A DNA stretch of 36,402 nt from Acidobacteriota bacterium. GTDB lineage: Bacteria > Acidobacteriota > Vicinamibacteria > Marinacidobacterales > Marinacidobacteraceae. Both the position numbers and the translations under genes were made by a program. Below the pieces are notes generated by a model that was not told the origin of the DNA, searched no databases, and saw only the letters and a list, made by a program, of their open reading frames with translations. The stretch is taken from NCBI GenBank assembly GCA_022828085.1, contig JAJEIY010000079.1, forward strand, positions 1 to 36,402. Reading direction: 5' to 3'. Of this stretch, positions 22,409-31,478 are shown piece after piece (position 1 is the stretch's first letter; each line of letters begins with the position of its first letter).

Positions 22409-24828
22409 ACCTCCAGGCCGAGCGGCGGGACTACGAGGCCGCCGGGGCGCTCGCCGACGAGCTGCCGTACTGGGGCTGGCTCAAAGCCCAGCCCTTCTGC
22501 CTCACCCGCGCCGGCGAACTCTTCTGCGTCGCCCGCATGGCCCCGGCCGTCATCGACGGCCGCACCCCGGATCAGCTCGACCAGATCCTCGGCCGCTGGC
22601 AGCGCGTCCTCTCCGGACTCGACCCCCGCACCCGCCTCTACTTCTACCTGCTCCGCCGCCCCGCGTCGCTGCTCGAACCGGAGGGGCTCGAAGGCGTCGC
22701 GCAGCTCTCTCAGGAGAAGCGCCGCGCCTTCCTGCTGCCCCGCATCCAGGACCTCCAGACCTACGTCGTCTGGGCCACGAACCCCGGCCTCGAACAGACC
22801 GCCGCCCACGGTCCGTCCGGCGGCCCCTGGCTCGTGGACCACGCCCGGACCTGGCTCCACGCCCGCAGGAACCCGCACGAGAGCGCCTACCTCGCCGCCG
22901 AACTCCGGCAGGCGGCCATCCGCTTCCGGCAACTCGTGGACGCCAGCGCCGCGCTGGCCGACGACGTGACCCCGTTGAATGTCCTCTCCTCGTCCGAAGC
23001 CACCGCGTTCCTCTCCGAACTGGTGAACCGGCCCGGACTCCCCTGGCACGGGGATGGCGGCGCCAGCGGCCTCAACTGGCGGCTCGCGCTCTCCGAACTC
23101 GAAGCCGAGCGCAGCCACCTCCGCCTCGACGGCGAGCCCGTCATCCTCTACTCGCTCACCGCGCCCCCCGTCACCGCCCGGGCCAACCTCCTCGAGGAAC
23201 TCAACCGCCTCGAAGCCCGGCTCACCATCACTCTGGAGTGGCGGCCTCAGTCGCTCGAAGCCGCGCGGCGCCGCATCCGCAGCGCGCAGCGCCACTACTT
23301 CCAGAAGCGCTACTCCATGATGGCGCACGTCCAGGAGGCCGAAGGCTCCGCCAACGCGATGGTGGACACCGCCGCCGAGGCCGAGTCCTCGCGTCTCGGC
23401 TCCGCCCTCGTGGAACTCGAGGCCGACGGCATCGCCTACGGCGACCTCGCGCTCACCGTGGCGCTCCACGGCGAACTCGCCCGGACGGAGCGCCTCGACG
23501 CGGAACTCCGCCGCATCTTCGCCGGCTGCGACGCCAAGGTGATCCGCGAAGGCTACGGCCAGCTCCCCACCTGGTTCGCCCGGATGCCGGCCATGCCGCG
23601 CAAGCGCCAGATCCGGAGCGTCTTCGCCAGCGCCGGCGTCGCCGCCTGCCTCGCCCCGCTCTTCGGCCCGCCGAAGGGCGAACCCGTCAGCCGCCACCTC
23701 GCGCAGCCCGTCCTGGCCACCTTCGAGACCCGGTGGCGGACCCCCTTCTTCTACGACCTCTTCGCCGGGGACGTGGGCCACACGCTCGTCCTCGGCGCCA
23801 CCGGCGCGGGCAAGAGCTTCCTGCTCAACTACCTGCTCGTCCAGAGCCTTCAGTACGCGCCTCGCGTGCTGGTGCTGGACCTCGGCGGCTCCTACCGCTG
23901 GCTCACCCAGTTCCTCGGCGGCGGCTACCTCCAGCTCGCCCCCGACCGCGCGGACGGCGCCCTCGCGCTGAAGCCCTTCACCCTGCCTGCCAGCGAGCGC
24001 ACCTTCCAGTTCCTCACCGGCTGGATCACCCGGCTGCTGCGGATCGGCGGCCACGAACCCTCCGGCGCCGACCCCTCCGAGATCCGCGCCCGGATCGAGG
24101 ACCTCTACGCCTTCGAGCCGGACGCCCGCTCGCTCTCCACCTTCGTCCGGTCGCTGCCGAAGCGGATGTGGCCGGCGATGAGCCGCTGGCACGGCGACGG
24201 CGCGTGGGCCGCGTACTTCGACAACCCCCAGGCAGACGAACTCCAGCTCGCCGACTGGCAGGTAGTCGACCTCGCCGGCGCGGCGGAACACGAGGACCTC
24301 TGCGAAGCCGCGCTCTTCTACCTCCTGGAGCGGATGCGCCTCGCGCTCGACAACCCGGCCGAGGCCGCCCGGGTCAAGCTCATGGTCGTCGACGAAGCCT
24401 GGCGCTACCTGAACGACCCGTCGGTCCTCGCCTACCTGGCCGAAGCGGCGAAGACCTGGCGGAAGCGGAACGCCGCGCTGATCCTCGCCACGCAGTCCGC
24501 GGTGGACGTGACCGCCTCCACGGCCGCCCAGGGTCTCCTCGAGTCCATCCCCACCAAGCTCTTCCTCGCCAACCCCGACCTCCCCGCGGCGGTCGCCGAC
24601 ATCTTCAGGCTGAACCCCACGGAGATGGCGACCATCCGCCAGCTCATCCCGAAGCAGGAGCTGTACCTGCGCCGGGCGCAATCGGCCGGCGTGGTCCGGC
24701 TGAACGTCGATCCCGAGAGCTACTGGCTCTACACGTCCTCCCCGGTGGACGCCGCGCGCCGGGCCGAGGCCATCGAGGCCCACGGCCTGCGCCGCGGCCT
24801 CGCCCACCTCGCCGAACAATGGAGCTGA
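22405..24828 (+). CDS. virB4: VirB4/TrbE-family ATPase
   Basis: 807 residues. The N-terminal CagE/VirB4 domain is followed by a RecA-like ATPase domain with Walker A GATGAGKS at about residues 464-471 and Walker B in KLMVVDEAW at about 658, plus the Gln/Arg motif ATQSAVDVT and family end motif LNPTEMATIRQLIPKQ. It powers pilus assembly and substrate transfer at the inner membrane. Start ATG overlaps the virB3 stop. Complete, no frameshift. Confidence 0.95.
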   Translation: MNLQAERRDYEAAGALADELPYWGWLKAQPFCLTRAGELFCVARMAPAVIDGRTPDQLDQILGRWQRVLSGLDPRTRLYFYLLRRPASLLEPEGLEGVAQLSQEKRRAFLLPRIQDLQTYVVWATNPGLEQTAAHGPSGGPWLVDHARTWLHARRNPHESAYLAAELRQAAIRFRQLVDASAALADDVTPLNVLSSSEATAFLSELVNRPGLPWHGDGGASGLNWRLALSELEAERSHLRLDGEPVILYSLTAPPVTARANLLEELNRLEARLTITLEWRPQSLEAARRRIRSAQRHYFQKRYSMMAHVQEAEGSANAMVDTAAEAESSRLGSALVELEADGIAYGDLALTVALHGELARTERLDAELRRIFAGCDAKVIREGYGQLPTWFARMPAMPRKRQIRSVFASAGVAACLAPLFGPPKGEPVSRHLAQPVLATFETRWRTPFFYDLFAGDVGHTLVLGATGAGKSFLLNYLLVQSLQYAPRVLVLDLGGSYRWLTQFLGGGYLQLAPDRADGALALKPFTLPASERTFQFLTGWITRLLRIGGHEPSGADPSEIRARIEDLYAFEPDARSLSTFVRSLPKRMWPAMSRWHGDGAWAAYFDNPQADELQLADWQVVDLAGAAEHEDLCEAALFYLLERMRLALDNPAEAARVKLMVVDEAWRYLNDPSVLAYLAEAAKTWRKRNAALILATQSAVDVTASTAAQGLLESIPTKLFLANPDLPAAVADIFRLNPTEMATIRQLIPKQELYLRRAQSAGVVRLNVDPESYWLYTSSPVDAARRAEAIEAHGLRRGLAHLAEQWS

Positions 24829-24832
24829 CCCC

Positions 24833-25735
24833 ATGACCTTCCCGTTCCCGATCCCCCCGGCGCGCCTCGCCTTTGCGCTCGTCGTGCTCGCGGCGTGTCC
24901 CCTGGCGGTGGCGCCCGCGGCCGCGCAGCAGGACGCCCAGGACGGCCACATCCTCCGGCTGGACGACACCCCGGAGGACACCGTGTGGCGGCTCCAGGCG
25001 CGCGTCCGCCACACCACCGTCATCACGCTCCCCGCCCGCGAAACGATCCTCGACTACGTCGTCGGCGACGCCGAGTACTGGCACCTCACCGGCAGCGCCA
25101 ACGTCGCCTTCCTCAAGCCGACCTCGGCCGACATGGAGACGAACATCGCCCTCGTCTGCGAGTCCGGGCGCATCTACAGCTTCCTCGTCGCCGAGTCCGA
25201 GGACCTCGACCCGCACCTCGTCGTGCGCTTCCACGACCCCGGCACGAACGACGAGGCCGCCGGCCTCTCCGCGCCCGCCCGCCGCGGCGCGCACCAGCCC
25301 GCCTTCGTGGCCCGGTCCCGCATCCGGTCCTACCAGACGATGGCCACCGAGGCCCGCGCCGAGGCGAACCAGACCCGGGCGGCCGCCGAGGAACAGGTCA
25401 CCGCCGCCCGGGAAGCCGCCGCGGAAGAGATCGACGCCTTCCGCGCCCGCTACCCGCTCCGGATCGAGTTCCCCTACAGCCTGGACAGGAAGGCCCGCGA
25501 GTGGCCCTTCCTCGTGGAAGCCATGTGGCACGACGGGCAGTTCACCTACCTCCGCAGCCGCGCCCAGGAGTCCCCCGCGCTCTACGAACGAAAGGACGGC
25601 GAACCCTCCCTCGTCCCCTACGACCTCACCGAAGGCGGCCTCTACATCGTGCGCCGGATCGTCGGCGAAGGCTGGCTGCAGCTCGGCAAGGAACGCGCCC
25701 GCTGGCGCTTCACGCCCCCGGACCCCCTGCCGTGA
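24833..25735 (+). CDS. virB9: VirB9/TrbG-family outer-membrane core protein
   Basis: 300 residues with a signal peptide (about 31 residues, ending PAAAQ). The N-terminal beta domain contains LPARETILDYVVGDAEYW and the SANVAFLKPT-type motif conserved in TrbG/VirB9. An Ala/Glu-rich coiled coil (ARAEANQTRAAAEEQ) separates it from a C-terminal beta domain (IEFPYSLDRKAREWPF…). It forms the periplasmic/outer-membrane core ring with VirB10. Its TGA overlaps the next GTG. Confidence 0.9.
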   Translation: MTFPFPIPPARLAFALVVLAACPLAVAPAAAQQDAQDGHILRLDDTPEDTVWRLQARVRHTTVITLPARETILDYVVGDAEYWHLTGSANVAFLKPTSADMETNIALVCESGRIYSFLVAESEDLDPHLVVRFHDPGTNDEAAGLSAPARRGAHQPAFVARSRIRSYQTMATEARAEANQTRAAAEEQVTAAREAAAEEIDAFRARYPLRIEFPYSLDRKAREWPFLVEAMWHDGQFTYLRSRAQESPALYERKDGEPSLVPYDLTEGGLYIVRRIVGEGWLQLGKERARWRFTPPDPLP

Positions 25736-25983
25736 CCGCCCACCGCTCCTTCCCCGCTCCCGCACTCGTGCTCGCGTTGCTGCTCCTCGGACCGCTGGCG
25801 GCGGCTCCCGGCCCCGCGGACCGGCCGGCGACCGCGAGCCTCCGCCTCTCGTCCCTCCTTCCCTTCCACCTCCTCCACGCCGCGCACCAGACGCTCGCGC
25901 AGCTCGTCCGGCGCGCCGCCGCCACGCTGTCCGGGCAGCGGACCCACACGCACGCGGACGCGAGAGGCGGTCTCCATGCCTGA
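25732..25983 (+). CDS. small exported protein between virB9 and virB10
   Basis: 83 residues from a GTG overlapping the virB9 stop (GTGA). Signal peptide (FPAPALVLALLLLGPLAAAPG), then a short helical segment (LLPFHLLHAAHQTLAQLVRR). It ends 8 bp inside virB10. It lies where trbH or a VirB7-type lipoprotein is found in other operons but has no lipobox Cys. It may fill the VirB7 role without lipidation, or be a decayed relic. The translational overlaps on both sides support expression. Confidence 0.55.
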   Translation: MTAHRSFPAPALVLALLLLGPLAAAPGPADRPATASLRLSSLLPFHLLHAAHQTLAQLVRRAAATLSGQRTHTHADARGGLHA

Positions 25984-27283
25984 CTGGAAGGCCCTCGCCG
26001 CCAAACCCGCGGGCGCCTTGCCCGCGAACCTGACCACCAAGGCCTCGGTGTCCCTGCTCAGCGTGCTGGTCGTGGCCCTGGTCCTCAGCGCCATCCTCGC
26101 CGGCAACGACCCCGAGGAGGACGCCCCCGGTCCCGACACGGACCCGGCCCAGCAGCCGGTCAGCGACGCCGGCATGACCCGGCGGCTCCAGACCGAGATC
26201 GAGCAGCAGCAGCGCCGCGACGACTCCGAACGCCGCGCCGGCGAACGGGAGGCGGCCCGCCAGCGCATCCGCGACGCGATCCGTGGACCCGCCGCCGATC
26301 CCGACAGACCGCCTCCAGAGCCCGTCATCGACCCCGACACCGGCGCAGAACTCTCCACGGCCGAGGCCGAGCTGCGCGAAGACCTCCGGCTCGAGGAGAT
26401 CGCCCGCCGCGTCCGCTCCCTCCGGGCGGAACCCGTGGCGCACACCTACCGCGACGAGCCGCTACGCGGCGGGATGCACGTAGCCGGGTCGGACCCCTCC
26501 GACCGGTCCCACGCAGCCGGCCAGGGCCTCGGAGACCCGTTGCTTGATCCGCTGGTGTCCAGCACCGCCCGATCGGCGGATGCCCTGCTCTCCGCGCTCA
26601 ACCGGCCCGGAGCGGCAGGCGACGGCTCCGGCTACGTCCCGGCGCCGGGCGAACTCGACGTCCCGCTCCCCGACTCCCGCCAGCTCCCCGACTACGACGA
26701 CCCGCCGCGCTTCACGCTCCCTCCCGACCCGCCCGGCTGGGAACGGATCCACGAAGGCTCCCTCGTCGAAGCCGTCCTCGTGAACCAGCTCTCCGGCGAC
26801 TTCCCCTCCCCCGTCCTCGCCCTCGTCGCCGTCCCCTTCTACTCCGCCGACCGCCAGCGCATCCTCATCCCCCGCGGCAGCCGCTTCATCGGCACCGCGC
26901 AGCCCGTCCGCGGCCAGGACCAGGACAGCCTCGCCGTCGGCTTCCACCGCGTCCTCCTCCCCGACGGACGCCACGTCCCCCTCCGCTTCCAGGCCCTCAA
27001 CCAGATCGGCGAAGGCGCCCTCAGCGACCAGGTCAACCGCCACTACCTCTCCACCTTCCTCGCGGCCGGCGCCGTCGGCGTCATGAGCGGCCTCGCCGCC
27101 ATCGGCGGCAGCCCCTACGCCGGCGGCTTCCCCGGCTCGCAGTCCGGCGTCAGCCAGGGGACCGCCGCCAGCGGCCAGCAGGTCATGCGCCGCTTCCTCA
27201 ACCGACTTCCCGAAGTGACCATCCGGGCCGGCCACCGGCTCCGCATCTGGTTCACCAGCGACGCCCTCTTCCCCACCAACTGA
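25976..27283 (+). CDS. virB10: VirB10/TrbI-family core channel protein
   Basis: 435 residues: short cytosolic start, one membrane helix (LLSVLVVALVLSAILAG, about 28-44), a charged and Pro-rich periplasmic spacer with a Gln/Arg coiled coil (RLQTEIEQQQRRDDSERR), then the TrbI/VirB10 beta-barrel domain from about residue 245 (IHEGSLVEAVLVNQLSGDFP, YSADRQRILIPRGSRFIG), ending RLRIWFTSDALF. It spans both membranes and gates the channel. Complete. Confidence 0.94.
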   Translation: MPDWKALAAKPAGALPANLTTKASVSLLSVLVVALVLSAILAGNDPEEDAPGPDTDPAQQPVSDAGMTRRLQTEIEQQQRRDDSERRAGEREAARQRIRDAIRGPAADPDRPPPEPVIDPDTGAELSTAEAELREDLRLEEIARRVRSLRAEPVAHTYRDEPLRGGMHVAGSDPSDRSHAAGQGLGDPLLDPLVSSTARSADALLSALNRPGAAGDGSGYVPAPGELDVPLPDSRQLPDYDDPPRFTLPPDPPGWERIHEGSLVEAVLVNQLSGDFPSPVLALVAVPFYSADRQRILIPRGSRFIGTAQPVRGQDQDSLAVGFHRVLLPDGRHVPLRFQALNQIGEGALSDQVNRHYLSTFLAAGAVGVMSGLAAIGGSPYAGGFPGSQSGVSQGTAASGQQVMRRFLNRLPEVTIRAGHRLRIWFTSDALFPTN

Positions 27284-27327
27284 CAAGGAGTCCTTCCACG
27301 ATCCATACCGCCATCCGCTGGACCCTG

Positions 27328-28200
27328 GTGGCCGTGCTCGTGCCCGCCATCATCCTCGCCGGCAGCACCCCCGCGGTCGCCCTCCTCGACTTCATCAGCG
27401 GGCCGGCGATCATCGCCAACCAGATCACCCAGATCGGCCAGGCCGTCACGATGATCGGCCACCTGCGCAGCAGCTCCGACCGCCTCTCCCGGCAGCTCAC
27501 CCAACTGCGGGAAGAGGCGCTCGGCCAGATCGGCCAGCTCAGCCAGTCCATCCAGCAACTCTCCGGCGATCCGGCGAAGCTGATCGACGGGGCCGTCCCG
27601 TGGACCGGCGACTTCCTGAACCCCGAGACGATCCAGCTCGCGGGCGTCCTCACCGACCTCCAGGACGCCGGCGCGAACACCCTCACCACCCACTGGCGCA
27701 CGGCGCTCGCAAACGCCGACCAGATCGGCGAGACCGACGTGCTCGGCCTCTTCCCGGACCACCCGGACAGCGGCCGGGCCGCCGCCGACGCGCTCGAACT
27801 CCAGCGTGACCGGATCGAGCAGCAGATGGCCGCGGACTACGCCGCCTTCGACGCCGCCGAGACGCTGACCGAACTGATCGCCGGCGCCCAGACCAAGCTC
27901 GAGGACCTCCGCGGCCAGACGAACCTCTCCGGCACCGCCCTCCAGCAGGCGCAGATGGCGGGCCAGCTCACGAACGCCGAGATCCAGGTGGCCGTGGCCC
28001 AGCTCGCCGGCTACAGCGCCGTCCGCGACACCCTGCACCGGCAGCGGCGCGAAGTCGAGCGGCGCCGGTACCTCAGCCGCTGGACGGACGCGGAACTCGA
28101 CGTGGCCTCGCGGCTCGCAGCCCACACTGCCACGGTCGCCGCGAACGCCGACGACCTCGAATCCGGACTCCTGCTCCCGAGCCGACACGGCGGCCGGTAG
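27328..28200 (+). CDS. virB5: VirB5/TrbJ-family protein
   Basis: About 290 residues. A signal-like N-terminus (LVAVLVPAIILAG) leads into FISGPAIIANQITQIGQ and long Gln-rich helices (LSRQLTQLREEALGQIGQL; QTKLEDLRGQTNLSGTALQQ), the usual VirB5/TrbJ helical-bundle pattern of the minor pilus tip subunit. The start is uncertain: AAGGAGT at 27286-27291 is spaced for a start at 27301, where the codon is ATC (I-H-T-A-I-R-W would give a proper basic signal start). The first standard codon in frame is GTG at 27328. Either ATC is used or the ATG was lost. Confidence 0.8.
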   Translation: MAVLVPAIILAGSTPAVALLDFISGPAIIANQITQIGQAVTMIGHLRSSSDRLSRQLTQLREEALGQIGQLSQSIQQLSGDPAKLIDGAVPWTGDFLNPETIQLAGVLTDLQDAGANTLTTHWRTALANADQIGETDVLGLFPDHPDSGRAAADALELQRDRIEQQMAADYAAFDAAETLTELIAGAQTKLEDLRGQTNLSGTALQQAQMAGQLTNAEIQVAVAQLAGYSAVRDTLHRQRREVERRRYLSRWTDAELDVASRLAAHTATVAANADDLESGLLLPSRHGGR

Positions 28201-28245
28201 CCCCGGCCCGACGTTCTGCAGGACGGCACTACAGGACCGCGTGAC

Positions 28246-29364
28246 ATGCGTGATCGACACCGCGTGACAGCCCGCAGGACACGGGACGTCCCAACCGCTC
28301 CCGGGCGCGCGCGCCGCGCGCTCCCGCTGTGGCTCGCCGCCGCCCTGCCGGCGGTCGTGGCCGCGCCCGCCGCCGCCCAGCAGATCGACCCGAACGTCCC
28401 CACCGCCATCCCCGAAGACGAACTCACCAACACCATCGGCATCCTCGACCGCGTCCTCGTCGACCTCCTCACCCCCGGAACGCCCCCCATGCTCGACGCC
28501 GGCATGGACCTCTGGCGCGGTCTCGCCATCGTCCTCGTCGCCTGGACCGGGCTCCGCATCGCCTACAGCGGGACCGGATGGCGCGCCTGGGACCTCGTCT
28601 CCCTCGTCCTCACCCTCTGGATCCCCTGGCTCCTCCTCTCCACCTACGACACCGACATCCCCGGCATCGGCATGCCCTTCCCCATGATCCTCCCCCGCGG
28701 CGCCAACGAGATCGCCGCCTACTTCGCCGCCAACACCGTCGCCACCATGACCGAGGAACTCACCAACCTCGGGCATCAGGTCGCCCTCCAGATCACCACC
28801 GCCTGGAACGAACTGAGCCTCTGGGAGCTGGTCAACGCCGGCCACTCCCTCCTCGTCACCCTCGTCGCCGGCGTGGTCCTCAGCGCCCTCTTCTTCCTCC
28901 TCTTCCTCGTCATCTTCGGGATCGGCGTCGCCCAGGTCCTCTTCGCCAAGGTCGCCATCGCCATCTTCATCTTCCTCGGCCCCGTGATGATCCCCTTCTA
29001 CGTCTTCCAGCCCCTCCAGTTCCTGTTCTGGGGCTGGTTCAAGGGGCTGCTGACGTTCAGCCTCTACAGCGTCATCGCCGCCTGCCTCCTCCGCGTCTGG
29101 TCCGGCATCGCCGTCGGCTACATCACCAGCATGACCAACTTCAGCTTCGACTACACCACCATCGGCACGCACCTGCTCTGGTCCATCGCCATCATCCCGC
29201 TCTGCATCGCCGCGGTCCTCAGCACCCTGAAGGTCGGCGACATCGCCACCGCACTCGTGACCGGCGGCGGCGCCGGCGGGTCCGGCGCGATGGGCCTCGC
29301 CGGCGCCGGGACCATGATGATCCGGACCGCGACCGTCGCCGCCGCTCCGGTGAAGGGGGCCTGA
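28246..29364 (+). CDS. virB6: VirB6/TrbL-family polytopic membrane protein
   Basis: 372 residues with an N-terminal signal-like helix (PLWLAAALPAVVAAPAAAQQ) and about six further membrane segments, including LWRGLAIVLVAWTGLRIAY, WDLVSLVLTLWIPWLLL and a long hydrophobic block from VVLSALFFLLFLVIFG to FSLYSVIAACLLRVW. The order of helices and the periplasmic loop fit TrbL/VirB6, an inner-membrane channel part. ATG at 28246 is used; a GTG at 28264 is an alternative. 45-bp gap after virB5. Confidence 0.88.
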   Translation: MRDRHRVTARRTRDVPTAPGRARRALPLWLAAALPAVVAAPAAAQQIDPNVPTAIPEDELTNTIGILDRVLVDLLTPGTPPMLDAGMDLWRGLAIVLVAWTGLRIAYSGTGWRAWDLVSLVLTLWIPWLLLSTYDTDIPGIGMPFPMILPRGANEIAAYFAANTVATMTEELTNLGHQVALQITTAWNELSLWELVNAGHSLLVTLVAGVVLSALFFLLFLVIFGIGVAQVLFAKVAIAIFIFLGPVMIPFYVFQPLQFLFWGWFKGLLTFSLYSVIAACLLRVWSGIAVGYITSMTNFSFDYTTIGTHLLWSIAIIPLCIAAVLSTLKVGDIATALVTGGGAGGSGAMGLAGAGTMMIRTATVAAAPVKGA

Positions 29365-29370
29365 CGGACC

Positions 29371-30036
29371 GTGCCCCGCCGCAAGAAGCCGGACCCCGGC
29401 CGGGAGTTCGCCGAGATATGGGGCGAACAGGTCGCCTCCAACCGCTTCCTCCGGACCTTCCTCTTCGGACTCGCCGGACTCGCCCTGCTCCTGCTCGTCG
29501 CCGTCGTCCGGCTCTCCGACGTGGAGGCCCCGAAGCCCATCGTCATCCGCGTTGACGAGGTGGGCCGCGCCGAGGCGCTGGCCTACGAGGCGGTCGAAGC
29601 GAGCGCCGATCCCCTCGACCCCACCACCAAGTACTTCCTCAACCAGTTCCTCTCCGACTTCTACAGCCGCCGCATCGCCACCGTGGAGGCGTCGTGGGGG
29701 CGCTCCCTCCGCTTCCTCACCTCCGACCTGGCGAACGCCGCCTTCCGCACCGACAGCGCCGGCGTCGCCGCAGTGGCCGCCGGCCTCGCCTCCGAGGAAC
29801 GGCAGGTCGAGAACGTCGTGCTCCGGATCAACCCGAACCCCGAGCCGCCGCACGCGGCCACCGCCGACTTCGACCTCGTGACGCTCGAGCGCGGGAACGA
29901 GCTCGACCGCGAGCGGTGGAGCGTCACCCTCCAGTTCCTCTTCCTCGACCAGGTGCCCGGCGACCTGCTGCCGTTCAACCCGATGGGCCTGCTCGTCACC
30001 TACCTCCAGGCGGACCGCGCCCTCGGCTTCGATTGA
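29371..30036 (+). CDS. virB8: VirB8/TrbF-family assembly factor
   Basis: 221 residues: cytosolic start with basic residues (MPRRKKPDPGREFAEIWGEQ), one membrane helix (LFGLAGLALLLLVAVVRL, about 33-50) and a periplasmic NTF2-like domain (DPTTKYFLNQFLSDFYSRR; VTLQFLFLDQVPGDLLPFNPMG, where the PFNPMGL end matches TrbF/VirB8). GTG start 6 bp after virB6. It nucleates T4SS assembly. The stop overlaps a TTG start. Confidence 0.92.
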   Translation: MPRRKKPDPGREFAEIWGEQVASNRFLRTFLFGLAGLALLLLVAVVRLSDVEAPKPIVIRVDEVGRAEALAYEAVEASADPLDPTTKYFLNQFLSDFYSRRIATVEASWGRSLRFLTSDLANAAFRTDSAGVAAVAAGLASEERQVENVVLRINPNPEPPHAATADFDLVTLERGNELDRERWSVTLQFLFLDQVPGDLLPFNPMGLLVTYLQADRALGFD

Positions 30037-30194
30037 GCACCTGCCCCCGCTGCGGGCGCGACCGGCCCCTCCTCACGGGCGCCGAACTCCCGCTCCTCGT
30101 CCTTCTCGCGGCCGTCCTCTTCGCCCTCCTCGCCTACCAGGCCGGCTTCGAAGCCGGGGCCGCGGCGGCGGCAGCGGCGCTGGCCTCGCCATGA
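30033..30194 (+). CDS. 53-aa membrane microprotein with CPRCG knuckle
   Basis: Starts at TTG overlapping the virB8 stop (TTGA) and ends overlapping the next ATG (ATGA). The N-terminus has a single Cys pair CPRCG (half a zinc ribbon), then one membrane helix (LPLLVLLAAVLFALLAYQAGF) and an Ala-rich tail. One zinc knuckle is half a site, so dimer formation around zinc is plausible. Coupled overlaps on both sides and conserved-looking composition suggest a real gene. No family recognised. Confidence 0.6.
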   Translation: MSTCPRCGRDRPLLTGAELPLLVLLAAVLFALLAYQAGFEAGAAAAAAALASP

Positions 30195-31174
30195 CCACAG
30201 CGACCGCCACCGCGTCCCCGCCGCCCACGCTTGCGGAACGGGCCGCGGTCCTTCGCGGCCTCGGCTGGCCGGAGCGTGAAGCGGAATGGCTCGCCCTCGT
30301 CTGCCTCCACTCCGGCGTGTTCACCAGCAGCCAGTACCAGGCGCGGTACGGCATCAGCCAACCGGTCGCGAGCCGCTTCGTCACCGCGGCCCTCGACGCC
30401 GGGATCGCACGCGAAGAACCCATGCCGGATCGCCGGACTCCTGAACAGATCTGCCACATCCACTCCCGCGCCCTCTACCGCACCCTCGGAATCGAGAACA
30501 ACCGGCATCGCCGCCGCAGCTCGCCGGACCTCCTGCTCCGGCGCCTGCTCTCCCTCGACTACGTCCTCGAGCGCTCGGACCTCCCCTGGCTCCCCACCGA
30601 GCCGGAGAAGGTGGCCCACTTCCAGCGCCTCGAAGTCCCCCTCACCGACCTGCCGCAGCGCGTCTATCGCGGTCCCTTCTCCACCCGGTCCACCCGGCGC
30701 TATTTCGCCTTCAAGCTCCCGGTCGCCGGCAACGACACGACCACCACGTTCGTCTATGCCGACACCGGCGGCCGGCTCCGGCTCCAACGCGAGCGCATCC
30801 GCGCCTGGGCCGACGCCCACGGCCGTCTCTGGCAGGCCCTCCGTGATCGCGGCCACGCGGTTCACATCGTCGCCGTCACCCGCACCGCCGCGGACGCCGC
30901 CGCGCACGCGGCGATCCTGGAAACCTGGCGCGGGCCACCCGCGCCCGCCGCTTCGCTTTCAGCAGCGGACCGGCAACTCCTCGACGCAGTCGAAAGCGCC
31001 AACTCCAACGGCGACCTCTCTCGGCTCGACCGGTACGGCGGCTGGCTCGAAGCGGGCAAGGCCGCGCTCCGCATCAGGCAGCGCCGACAGGACGCCCGCG
31101 ACTCGTCCGGTTCCATCGACGCCTGTTCCACCCACGTCGCTGAGCGTCTCGCTCCCGACGTGCTCGCTCTCTGA
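30191..31174 (+). CDS. winged-helix protein of unknown function
   Basis: 327 residues. A winged helix covers residues about 25-85 (EWLALVCLHSGVFTSSQYQA, GISQPVASRFVTAALDAGIA), then HSRALYRTLGIENNRHRRR and a strand-rich region with Arg pairs (PFSTRSTRRYFAFKL; TTTFVYADTGGRLRLQRER). The layout recalls the wHTH protein at 20563 and replication-relaxation-like proteins, but the acidic nuclease-like motif is not evident. ATGA-coupled to the microprotein upstream. It may regulate the T4SS operon or process DNA. Confidence 0.7.
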   Translation: MTTATATASPPPTLAERAAVLRGLGWPEREAEWLALVCLHSGVFTSSQYQARYGISQPVASRFVTAALDAGIAREEPMPDRRTPEQICHIHSRALYRTLGIENNRHRRRSSPDLLLRRLLSLDYVLERSDLPWLPTEPEKVAHFQRLEVPLTDLPQRVYRGPFSTRSTRRYFAFKLPVAGNDTTTTFVYADTGGRLRLQRERIRAWADAHGRLWQALRDRGHAVHIVAVTRTAADAAAHAAILETWRGPPAPAASLSAADRQLLDAVESANSNGDLSRLDRYGGWLEAGKAALRIRQRRQDARDSSGSIDACSTHVAERLAPDVLAL

Positions 31175-31194
31175 CTCACCAGGAGGCTTGCCCC

Positions 31195-31443
31195 GTGCCC
31201 GACACCCCCGACACCAACACCCCGACGAGAGAACTCCGCGTCGGTTCCTGCAAGGCCGCGGTCTGGGAGAACGAGTCCGACGGCCGGTCCTTCTACTCCA
31301 TCACCTTCGCGCGGCTCTACCGGACCGACGACGGCTGGCGCAGCACCGGCAGCTTCGGCCTGAACGACCTCCCGCACCTGGCGATGCTGGCCGACCGCGC
31401 GCACCAGGCCGTCGAGGAGCTGGCGCGCGACTCGCGGGAGTAG
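31195..31443 (+). CDS. small conserved-looking element protein, 82 aa
   Basis: GTG start preceded by AGGAGG (5-10 bases upstream). The sequence AAVWENESDGRSFYSITFAR, LYRTDDGW, STGSFGLNDLPHLAMLADRA has the pattern of short plasmid and ICE proteins (beta strands with aromatic residues then a helix), similar in shape to PC4/Whirly-type ssDNA-binding folds. Function is not established; ssDNA binding is inference. Last gene before the terminator and repeat region. Confidence 0.7.
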   Translation: MPDTPDTNTPTRELRVGSCKAAVWENESDGRSFYSITFARLYRTDDGWRSTGSFGLNDLPHLAMLADRAHQAVEELARDSRE

Positions 31444-31478
31444 CCCCGCTTCGAGGTCACCCTCGGGGCCGCTTTTGT
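31444..31478 (+). terminator. possible terminator after the virB8-end gene block
   Basis: Directly after the stop codon, CCCCG…CGGGG encloses an inner GAGG…CCTC stem and is followed by CCGCTTTT. It would divide the operon into a virB part and a virD4-virB11 part. Confidence 0.55.

Noticed and set aside
22360..25026. 888-codon antisense frame over virB4/virB9
   Set aside because: Glu/Gly/Val-rich shadow of GC-rich codons on the other strand; virB4 has full ATPase motifs.
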